Shown piece by piece: positions 1-6,125 of a stretch of DNA of 64,000 bases. The notes under the pieces were generated by a model, which saw nothing but the letters and a program-made list of their open reading frames with translations, had not been told where the DNA came from and did no database searches. Both the position numbers and the translations under genes were made by a program. Source of the stretch: Sulfuritalea sp. GTDB lineage: Bacteria > Pseudomonadota > Gammaproteobacteria > Burkholderiales > Rhodocyclaceae. The stretch's first letter is position 1; each line of letters begins with the position of its first letter. Location of the stretch: contig JADJVS010000014.1 of the NCBI GenBank assembly GCA_016710465.1, forward strand, positions 1,302,001-1,366,000. The letters run 5' to 3'.

Positions 1-1
1 C

Positions 2-1165
2 ACTACCGACACGCCACTGATCTTTTTCAGCGTGCTCTCCGGGCTGGCCTGGGTCCGCGCGACGCAGGACGACAGTCGGCGCTGGTACCTCGCCGCCGGC
101 CTGCTGCTGGCCGGTGCGGTACTCTCGAAGTACTTCGCCGCGATCCTCGGTTTCGCTTACCTGGTCGATGTGCTGCGCCGGCGCAAGTCGGGCGCCGTCA
201 CCGGGCTGGCCATCGCCTACGCCTGCACCCTGCCGGCCCTGGCGCTGATGGCCTGGTGGAACAGCGCCAACTGCTGGCCGAACTACATGTTCAACTTCGT
301 CAATCGCCACGGCGATGCCGGCTGGTCGCTAAAGACCCCGCTGCTCTACGCCGTGACGCTGATCTACGTGCTGGGGCCGCCGGTACTGTGGCTGGCGTGG
401 AAAAATCGCCGTAGCGCCAGCGCCGACTCTTCATCCGCGCGTGCCTTGCCAGGCGCGCTCGGCACGCTGGCCTGGCTGCCCTTCCTGCTCTTCGCCCTGC
501 TCGCCGGCGTCAAGCAGATCGGCCTGCACTGGCTGCTCTCCTTCGTGCCCTTCACCCTGATCTGGCTGACCCTGCGCCTGCCGCCAGCGACATTGCAGAA
601 GCTCGGCCTGTTTTTTGCCGCCTTTGCCACACTGCATATCGCCGCCATCCTGATGGTCTCGCGCCTGCCGCTGGAAACCTGGCAGAAGGTGCGCCAGTAC
701 GATGGCATCGTGTTGACTTTCGAACATGAGGCCCTGGCGCGCGAACTGGAGCCCTACCGGAAAGACCGGGTACTGGCGATGGACGGCTATTCCAATGCCG
801 TCACTCTCGGCTACAACCTGCGCCAGTATGTCGCCGTGTTCGGCGAGGCGTCGAGCCACGCGCGGCATGACGACCTGGTGACCGATTTCCGCGCCCTGGC
901 TGGCCGCAACTTCCTCATCCTGAGGAAGTCGGAACCCAATCCCGACGACTACCGCAGGTATTTCCGCGAGGTCACGGTCGACAGTTTCGAGGTTCGCGGT
1001 GCGCGCTTCTGGCGCGTGAAGGGCGAAGGTTTCGACTATGCCGCCTATCGCGATGGCGTGCTCGCCGGCGTGCGACGCAAGTACTATGCGATACCGACCT
1101 GGTTGCCGCAGAGGGCCTGCTACATGTGCGATCGCTATTTCCCGGGTGAGGCATGCCGCCGCTGA
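2..1165 (+). CDS. GT39/ArnT-type membrane glycosyltransferase, 3' part
   Basis: The reading frame is open from the first bases of the window, so the gene starts upstream. The visible part begins with a TDTPL stretch typical of the loop after an early transmembrane helix in lipid-linked-sugar (GT39/PMT/ArnT-like) glycosyltransferases. Several hydrophobic helices follow, then a soluble C-terminal domain from about base 700. Such enzymes move a sugar from a polyprenyl-phosphate carrier onto a lipid or protein at the periplasmic face. The stop overlaps the start of the downstream UbiA-family gene by 13 bases, so the two are co-translated. A prenyl-phosphate sugar donor made next door would fit that pairing, but the acceptor cannot be told from sequence. 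Confidence 0.75.
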   Translation, partial: TTDTPLIFFSVLSGLAWVRATQDDSRRWYLAAGLLLAGAVLSKYFAAILGFAYLVDVLRRRKSGAVTGLAIAYACTLPALALMAWWNSANCWPNYMFNFVNRHGDAGWSLKTPLLYAVTLIYVLGPPVLWLAWKNRRSASADSSSARALPGALGTLAWLPFLLFALLAGVKQIGLHWLLSFVPFTLIWLTLRLPPATLQKLGLFFAAFATLHIAAILMVSRLPLETWQKVRQYDGIVLTFEHEALARELEPYRKDRVLAMDGYSNAVTLGYNLRQYVAVFGEASSHARHDDLVTDFRALAGRNFLILRKSEPNPDDYRRYFREVTVDSFEVRGARFWRVKGEGFDYAAYRDGVLAGVRRKYYAIPTWLPQRACYMCDRYFPGEACRR

Positions 1166-2031
1166 TCAGCTTGCTCCGGCCCCACCAGTGGCTGAAAAAC
1201 GGCTTCGTTTTTCTGGGCCTGCTGTTTGGACATGCCTGGTCCGATCCGGTCAAGCTCGGGCAGGGACTGGCGGCCTTTGCCGCCTTCTGCCTGCTGGCCT
1301 CGGCGGTGTATGTGATGAACGACCTCGTCGACCGCGAGCAGGATCGGCTGCATCCGAAGAAGAAGCATCGGCCGCTGGCGGCAGGCACGGTCGGCGCCTT
1401 CCCGGCGCAGGCCCTGGCCCTGGCCTGCCTGGTCGGCGGCAGCGTGATCGCCTGGCTCTGGGCCGGCTCGGCGCCCTGGGTGTTTGCCACCTACGTGCTG
1501 CTCAACCTCGGCTACAGCTTCGGCCTCAAGCATGTGGTGATCCTCGATGTTTTCATCATCGCCGCCGGCTTCATGCTGCGCATTCTCGCCGGCACGCTGG
1601 GCATCGGCATCGCGCCCTCGCAGTGGCTGCTGCTGTGCGGCCTGATGCTGACGCTGTTCCTCGGCTTCGCCAAGCGGCGCGCCGAGCTTGCCGCCTTGCA
1701 GGAGGACAGCGTCGGCCACCGGCGCGTACTCGAGCACTACTCCGCGCCCATGCTCGACCAGTTCATTGGCGTCACCGCGGCCGGCACGGTGATTTCCTAC
1801 GCGCTGTATACCGTCAGTGCCGAGACCGTGGCCATGCACGGCACCCGTGCGCTGATCGCCACCGTGCCCTTCGTGCTCTACGGCATGCTGCGCTACCTGT
1901 GGAAGCTCCACGCCCGCGGCGGCGGCGGCGATCCGGCGCAGGAACTGTTGCGCGATCCGCATCTGCTGGCGGCGACGGCGGGCTGGTTGTTATTGGTATT
2001 TCTGCTGCTTGGCGGCCTTGGGCTACAATGA
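1153..2031 (+). CDS. UbiA-family prenyltransferase, decaprenyl-phosphate phosphoribosyltransferase-like
   Basis: This 292-residue multi-helix membrane protein begins with LRPHQWLKN, a hallmark of the DPPR-synthase branch of UbiA enzymes. The first Asp-rich motif is NDLVDREQD (around residues 56-64), followed by HRPLAAG. The second conserved region reads RRAEL...HRRVLEHYS. The family transfers phosphoribose or a similar group to polyprenyl phosphate at the membrane. The start overlaps the end of the upstream glycosyltransferase, suggesting the pair makes and uses a prenyl-phosphate sugar. A role in quinone or heme biosynthesis is less likely because the N-terminal signature is not that of UbiA or CyoE. 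Confidence 0.85.
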   Translation: MPPLISLLRPHQWLKNGFVFLGLLFGHAWSDPVKLGQGLAAFAAFCLLASAVYVMNDLVDREQDRLHPKKKHRPLAAGTVGAFPAQALALACLVGGSVIAWLWAGSAPWVFATYVLLNLGYSFGLKHVVILDVFIIAAGFMLRILAGTLGIGIAPSQWLLLCGLMLTLFLGFAKRRAELAALQEDSVGHRRVLEHYSAPMLDQFIGVTAAGTVISYALYTVSAETVAMHGTRALIATVPFVLYGMLRYLWKLHARGGGGDPAQELLRDPHLLAATAGWLLLVFLLLGGLGLQ

Positions 2032-2038
2032 AGCGACC

Positions 2039-2569
2039 ATGAACCTTATCGAGAAGGTCCCTGACATCAAGATACTTGGCGATGCCGTCCCCTTTGTAGA
2101 TCGCATCCGCGAGATCATCGAGGTGATCCAGTTGTTCGAGGACTTCGAACCTCGCGAGCTGGAAATCCTGGCGCGCTACATGCGCGCTTATCGTGCCCCG
2201 CTGGGCGCCGAGGTGATCCGCGAGGGCGATGACGGCGATTTCATGCTGCTGGTTCTCGAAGGCAGCGTCGAAATCGTCAAGAAGGATGTTCGCGGCCAGG
2301 CCCAGATCATGGGAACGGCGGGGCCGGGCAAGACCCTGGGCGAGATGTCGCTGATCGACGGCGAGCCGCGCTTCGCCAGTTGCGTCGCGCTGGAGCCGGT
2401 GACCTTCGCCGTGCTCGACCGCGAAAGCCTTTCGCGCATCCTCGCCGAGGAGCCGCGCATCGGCGTCAAGCTGATGATGGAGTTGCTGATGCTGCTGAAT
2501 CAACGCCTGCGCGGCGTCAGCGCCCAGCTCCTGGAGTGCATGGAAGCGCGTCGCTCGCGCATCCGCTAG
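2039..2569 (+). CDS. cyclic-nucleotide-binding domain protein
   Basis: This 176-residue protein is a single CAP-type cNMP-binding beta roll, with VIREGDDGDFMLLVLEGSVEI followed by GKTLGEMSLIDGEPR, where the FGE-like segment is the phosphate-binding cassette. No C-terminal helix-turn-helix is visible after the long C-helix, so it is probably not a DNA-binding Crp. It may be a regulatory or scaffolding subunit. I chose ATG 2039, 7 bases after the prenyltransferase stop; an in-frame TTG at 2009 would overlap that gene. The N-terminal helix (LIEKVPDIKIL...FVDRIREIIEVIQLFEDF) is amphipathic. The ligand is not predictable. Confidence 0.85.
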   Translation: MNLIEKVPDIKILGDAVPFVDRIREIIEVIQLFEDFEPRELEILARYMRAYRAPLGAEVIREGDDGDFMLLVLEGSVEIVKKDVRGQAQIMGTAGPGKTLGEMSLIDGEPRFASCVALEPVTFAVLDRESLSRILAEEPRIGVKLMMELLMLLNQRLRGVSAQLLECMEARRSRIR

Positions 2570-3198
2570 GCCGGCATCGGCTTGCGCGCCACGGCGCGCA
2601 CCACGAATACCTCCGGATCGTCACCGTGCTCGAGCAGCAGCGCTTGCACGCGCGCCTGCCAGCATTCGCGAAATTCCGCCGTCTCGCCCGGGGTGGCGCT
2701 GCCGTCCAGGCACTTCTGCAACAGGGCCGGCGTGCGCGGCGCGAATGGAACATTCCCCAGCTCGGCGCGGACGTCGACGGCGGCGCCAGTGTCGGTGCGC
2801 GTGAAGCGAATCTCGTCGCCGATATCGGCAAGAAAATACATCAGCTTGCGCCGGTCGAACTGCCCGGCAAGGCCCTTGAATCCGGTGTCGTGCGTCGCCC
2901 CGGTGAGCAGGGTGACCACGCTGGCGATGACGCCGGTCACACCGGACAGGCGGTCGGCGCGAAAATCGGCGCGGATCGCGCCGCGCTCGGGCGGACAGTC
3001 GGGATACAGCGCCATCAGCGCCCGCCGTGTCATGCTCCAGGCGGCGGCGACCGTCGGGCAGGAATGCCCCGCCAGGCGCACCGCGTCGGCATAGCGGTAT
3101 TCGATCAGCCCGCCTTCCGCCGCGCCGAGGAATTCAGCCAGCGGATCGTGCAGGACGATCCCGGGAACTGCATCGAAGAACGCCGGGAATTTGATGAT
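2566..3198 (-). CDS. FmdE-like protein, start codon not canonical
   Basis: This protein of about 210 residues carries AGHSCPTVAAAW, the signature of the FmdE domain first named in formylmethanofuran dehydrogenase but common in bacteria without methanogenesis. It opens with FPAFFDAVPGIVLHDPLAEFLGA. It lies directly after the DUF2249 gene on the same strand and shares its promoter. The clear homology begins a few codons after the DUF2249 stop, yet no in-frame ATG, GTG or TTG exists near there; ATC codons lie at 3198 and 3195, and CTG further in. Either start is non-canonical, the first codon is mutated, or a base is wrong. The listed start is a guess. Function is unknown; FmdE-like proteins are thought to bind metal. 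Confidence 0.7.
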   Translation of the reverse strand: MIKFPAFFDAVPGIVLHDPLAEFLGAAEGGLIEYRYADAVRLAGHSCPTVAAAWSMTRRALMALYPDCPPERGAIRADFRADRLSGVTGVIASVVTLLTGATHDTGFKGLAGQFDRRKLMYFLADIGDEIRFTRTDTGAAVDVRAELGNVPFAPRTPALLQKCLDGSATPGETAEFRECWQARVQALLLEHGDDPEVFVVRAVARKPMPA

Positions 3199-3203
3199 CG
3201 GAC

Positions 3204-3455
3204 CTACTGCTTCTTGACGAAGTCGATGACGATGTTGCCCGGCTCGCGCTGGCGGTAGCCGATCTCGACGGCGGCGCCGTAGCGTTGCGCCAGTTGGTCG
3301 AGCAGCGGCAGCGGGTCGTGGTCGTTCACGAAGCGCATGGTCTCGCCGGCGCGCAGCGCATCCAGCGCGCCGAAGATCGCGGCGTGGCGAAAGCGCTTGG
3401 CGATGCCGCGCGCGTCGAATGGATAGATTGAATCGGGAGAGAGATGAACGTGCAT
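3204..3455 (-). CDS. DUF2249 domain protein
   Basis: This 83-residue protein matches the DUF2249 pattern: DARGI near the N-terminus, a helix, then LRAGETMRFVNDHDPLPLLDQL and a final beta segment (GNIVIDFVKKQ). The fold resembles the TusA/SirA-like small alpha-beta proteins. DUF2249 proteins are repeatedly found near denitrification and nitric-oxide-response genes and are often controlled by FNR/DNR-type regulators. Here a near-perfect FNR box sits about 64 bases upstream of the start. It is the first gene of a two-gene operon with the FmdE-like gene. Biochemical role is not established. Confidence 0.8.
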   Translation of the reverse strand: MHVHLSPDSIYPFDARGIAKRFRHAAIFGALDALRAGETMRFVNDHDPLPLLDQLAQRYGAAVEIGYRQREPGNIVIDFVKKQ

Positions 3456-3484
3456 GGCTGAGTATCCGAGCGGTCAAAAGAACG

Positions 3485-3490
3485 ATTATG
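3485..3490 (-). promoter_or_regulatory. -10 hexamer CATAAT of the DUF2249 operon
   Basis: On the minus strand the hexamer reads CATAAT, one mismatch from TATAAT. If transcription begins about 7 bases downstream (near 3478), the FNR-type box at 3513-3526 is centred close to -41.5, the standard class II activator position, and the 5' leader is about 23 bases. Confidence 0.6.
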
Positions 3491-3512
3491 GATCTTCGGC
3501 ATGATCCGGAAA

Positions 3513-3526
3513 TTGATGTAAATCAT
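3513..3526 (-). promoter_or_regulatory. FNR/ANR/DNR-type binding site
   Basis: The plus strand reads TTGATGTAAATCAT, matching the FNR consensus TTGAT-N4-ATCAA at 9 of 10 defined positions. It is centred about 64 bases upstream of the DUF2249 start and aligns with the -10 element at 3485-3490 for class II activation. The surroundings are AT-rich, unlike the neighbouring coding DNA. It predicts induction of the DUF2249/FmdE-like pair under low oxygen or nitric oxide. Confidence 0.7.
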
Positions 3527-3579
3527 TTGTAAATCATTAACTTGAAACATTACTGAAAAAGTAGGCTTTAGTGCTTTCG

Positions 3580-5262
3580 CTAGCCGCTTTCCGTGGCACA
3601 GACACGGTTGCGTCCGCCGCGTTTGGCGGCATACACCGCGCCATCGGCGCGCTCGATGAGGGCTTCGAGCGGAATGTTCTCTGATGGCAACAGCGTGGAG
3701 ACGCCGAAGCTGGCGGTTATTTGCAGTGTCGGCTGCGCGGCGAGGCCGGTGTCGATCGATTTGCTTTCCAGCGCACGACGCAGCTTCTCCGCGACCATCG
3801 TGCCTTCGGCGGCATTGGCATCGGAGAGCAGGACAAGAAATTCCTCGCCACCGAAACGCGCAACCATGTCGATTGGCCGCAGATGGCTGGCGAGCAGGTT
3901 GGCTACCGCTTTCAGGCAGATGTCGCCGACGATGTGACCCCAAACGTCATTCACCTGCTTGAAGTGGTCGACATCCGCCAGTATCAGCGTCAGCGGCAGT
4001 CCGAGGCGCGCCTGGCGCAGGCGCTCGAGTTCGTAGCGATCCTGGAACTTGCGGCGGTTGGCGAGGCCGGTCAGCGGGTCGTGCAGGGCGATCTGTTCCA
4101 GCTCCTGGCGTGCCAGGGTGATCTCGGTGACATCCACATCGACGCCGCGATAGCCCCTGTAGCGCCCGTCCGGATCGAAGACGGGCCGCGCACTGGTGGA
4201 AAGCCAGACCGTGGCGCCGGAAAGGTGCCGTGTTTCCACCACCAGGCGCTCGATTGGTTCGTGCGCCTTCATGCGCCGCGCCACGTCGTCGCGGGTGTCG
4301 CTGTCGGCATGGAGCGTGGCGGCACGTGGCAGGCCGAGCAGACTCTTCTCGGTGAAGCCGAGGATGTGCTCCACGCCCTGCAAATGGGTGTACTTGCCTT
4401 CGGCGTCGGCTTCCCAGATGAAGGTTGGCGAGAAATTGATGGCGTCGCTCATCATGTTCTTGACGCGCCGCAGGGCTTCCTCGTTGCGGATGCGCTCGGT
4501 GATGTCGGTGTAGGTGGTGACGAAGCCGGCCACCTTGCCGTCGATGCGCATGTCGCGGCCCTCGATTTCGAGGGTCCCGCCGTCGGCGCGGGTGCGTTCA
4601 AGCCGGTGCGGCTCGAACTTCATCGCCATCGCCGCCATGTCGCGGGCCTTTTGCACCGGATCGACATCGCCGTACTCGCCACGTTCGGCGAGTTTTCGGA
4701 TCGCTTCCTCAAACGGGATGCCGGCGTAGAACATGCCCTCGGGCAGATTCAGCAGATTCTCGAAACGCTTGTTCCACAACTCGACGCCGAGCTTCTCGTT
4801 GACCACCGTGACGCCCTGCGGCAGCGAGTTGAGCACCGTGTCAAGGTAGGTGGAATAGCGCTGCGCTTCGCGCTCGGCGTGCTTGCGGTCGGTGATGTCG
4901 GTGTAGATGCTGACCCAGCCGCCGTTGGGCATGGGATTGCCGCGAATTTCGAGGATGGTTCCATTGGGCCGTTGCCGCTCGAATACGTGCGGCTGCATGC
5001 CGCGCGCCCTTTCGCAGATCTGGTCGGCGAGTACTTGCGAATCGCCTTCGCCGTATTCGCCGCGCCCGGCATTGAACAAGGCGAGTTCGCGCAACGAGGG
5101 CAATCCCTCGGCAAAAAGCGAGTCCGGGAATTCGAGCATGGTGCGGAAGTTCTGGTTGCACACCACCATTTCCTGATCCGCGTTGAACATGGTGATTCCA
5201 CTCGGCAGAAAATCGATGATGGTCTGCAGCGTATCCAGATAGCCGGCGCCTGGCTGGTTCAT
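3580..5262 (-). CDS. diguanylate cyclase with three PAS domains
   Basis: This 560-residue protein has two similar PAS domains of the PAS-7 type (about 10-120 and 125-250, each starting LPxGxTxxN), a third PAS (about 265-385, with FIWEADAEGKY) and a C-terminal GGDEF domain (about 395-555). The active site is GGEEF near residue 466, expected to be catalytic. An RPID inhibitory I-site lies five residues before it, so c-di-GMP feedback is likely. No transmembrane segment is visible, so it is a cytoplasmic sensor. I chose ATG 5262 because a GGGGGAGA ribosome site lies just upstream; an in-frame ATG at 5325 would overlap the adenosyltransferase gene. It makes c-di-GMP, perhaps affecting the type IV pili encoded nearby, though that link is inference. 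Confidence 0.9.
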   Translation of the reverse strand: MNQPGAGYLDTLQTIIDFLPSGITMFNADQEMVVCNQNFRTMLEFPDSLFAEGLPSLRELALFNAGRGEYGEGDSQVLADQICERARGMQPHVFERQRPNGTILEIRGNPMPNGGWVSIYTDITDRKHAEREAQRYSTYLDTVLNSLPQGVTVVNEKLGVELWNKRFENLLNLPEGMFYAGIPFEEAIRKLAERGEYGDVDPVQKARDMAAMAMKFEPHRLERTRADGGTLEIEGRDMRIDGKVAGFVTTYTDITERIRNEEALRRVKNMMSDAINFSPTFIWEADAEGKYTHLQGVEHILGFTEKSLLGLPRAATLHADSDTRDDVARRMKAHEPIERLVVETRHLSGATVWLSTSARPVFDPDGRYRGYRGVDVDVTEITLARQELEQIALHDPLTGLANRRKFQDRYELERLRQARLGLPLTLILADVDHFKQVNDVWGHIVGDICLKAVANLLASHLRPIDMVARFGGEEFLVLLSDANAAEGTMVAEKLRRALESKSIDTGLAAQPTLQITASFGVSTLLPSENIPLEALIERADGAVYAAKRGGRNRVCATESG

Positions 5263-5317
5263 TCTCCCCCCATTGTTGTTGTGCAGCCCGTGGTCGGGCT
5301 TGTTGCGCAGCCTGTGA

Positions 5318-5869
5318 TCAGGCATTCCGGCCTTTTTGCCAGAGCACGTCGCCGCCGCCGGCTGCCTTGTTGAGCCAGCGGCCGAGAACGAAGAGCAGGT
5401 CCGAGAGGCGGTTCAGGTATTGGCGCCCGGCATCGGACACGGCTTCTTCGGCGGCCAGCGCCACGGCCATGCGTTCGGCGCGGCGACAGACCGTGCGGGC
5501 AAGGTGGGTCAGGGCGGCGGAACGTGTCCCGCCGGGCAATATGAATTCCTTGAGCGGTCCGAGATCGGCGTTGTACTTGTCGATGGCGGCTTCCAGCCGC
5601 GCCGGCTGGGTGGCCTTGAGCAGGGTCGCGCCGGGGATGGACATTTCGCCGCCGAGATCGAAGAGATCGTGCTGGATGCCGGTGAGCAATTCGCGTACCT
5701 CGGCAGGCAGGTCTTCGCAGAGGATTACGCCGAGCAGGGAGTTGAGCTCATCGACATCGCCCATGGCGGCGACGCGCGCCGAGTTCTTGGCGGTGCGCGT
5801 TCCGTCACCCAGGCCGGTGGTGCCGGCATCGCCGGTGCGCGTGTAGATTTTCGAGAGGCGGTGTCCCAT
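5318..5869 (-). CDS. pduO: PduO-type cob(I)alamin adenosyltransferase
   Basis: This 183-residue enzyme starts with KIYTRTGDAGTTGLGDG, the ATP-binding motif of PduO-type ATP:cob(I)alamin adenosyltransferases, followed by GDVDELNS. The conserved C-terminal helix reads LSDLLFVLGRWLN, and RRAER is the expected arginine pair. It converts cob(I)alamin or the corrinoid precursor to adenosylcobalamin in the cytoplasm. Length is normal for the family. GGAGG precedes ATG 5869. No cobalamin riboswitch is evident upstream. A tiny possible reading frame ends two bases before this start. Confidence 0.92.
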   Translation of the reverse strand: MGHRLSKIYTRTGDAGTTGLGDGTRTAKNSARVAAMGDVDELNSLLGVILCEDLPAEVRELLTGIQHDLFDLGGEMSIPGATLLKATQPARLEAAIDKYNADLGPLKEFILPGGTRSAALTHLARTVCRRAERMAVALAAEEAVSDAGRQYLNRLSDLLFVLGRWLNKAAGGGDVLWQKGRNA

Positions 5870-5871
5870 GG

Positions 5872-5988
5872 CTATGCCTCCGGCAGGGCCGTCCGAAGGG
5901 CGGCATGCGCCTTCGTGGTTGGCTGCGAATGAGTGGTGCCGGCCCGCGAAGCGGAATGCCAGGCATGCAGAGCAGCGTGGGGGTCCAT
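5872..5988 (-). CDS. possible 38-residue upstream peptide
   Basis: On the minus strand an ATG at 5988, preceded by AGGAAAAG, opens a 38-codon frame that ends TAG two bases before the adenosyltransferase ATG. The peptide is rich in His, Ala and Thr and resembles nothing I recognise. The spacing suggests translational coupling, but the composition is also what chance would give in this DNA. No signal peptide or membrane segment is visible. Confidence 0.25.
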   Translation of the reverse strand: MDPHAALHAWHSASRAGTTHSQPTTKAHAALRTALPEA

Positions 5989-6036
5989 AGTTACTTTTCC
6001 TAGGTGGCGGTGCCCCGATTATGGCGCAGACCCGTG

Positions 6037-6051
6037 GTCAGGCGCCCTGAC
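6037..6051. repeat. short perfect hairpin between SulP-Usp and adenosyltransferase genes
   Basis: GTCAGG and CCTGAC flank CGC, giving a six-pair stem with a three-base loop in the 250-base gap. There is no T-run of the kind expected for an intrinsic terminator on either strand. Otherwise this gap (5989-6125) holds nothing I can name. Confidence 0.35.
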
Positions 6052-6125
6052 TTGCCGTTTCCGCCGCAGGCTGGGACGTGTACTCGTTCAGGCAGCGCAG
6101 CTCGCCGACGGGTTGAGAGCACACC

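Noticed and set aside
3721..5373. A 550-codon open frame on the plus strand opposite the PAS-GGDEF gene
   Set aside because: It is the antisense of a gene with three PAS domains and an intact GGEEF motif. Its protein has no recognisable domain and the composition is that of a complementary frame in high-GC DNA.
5989..6125. A cobalamin riboswitch upstream of the adenosyltransferase gene
   Set aside because: I could not find a B12-box-like sequence or the expected multi-stem arrangement; only a 6-pair hairpin is present.
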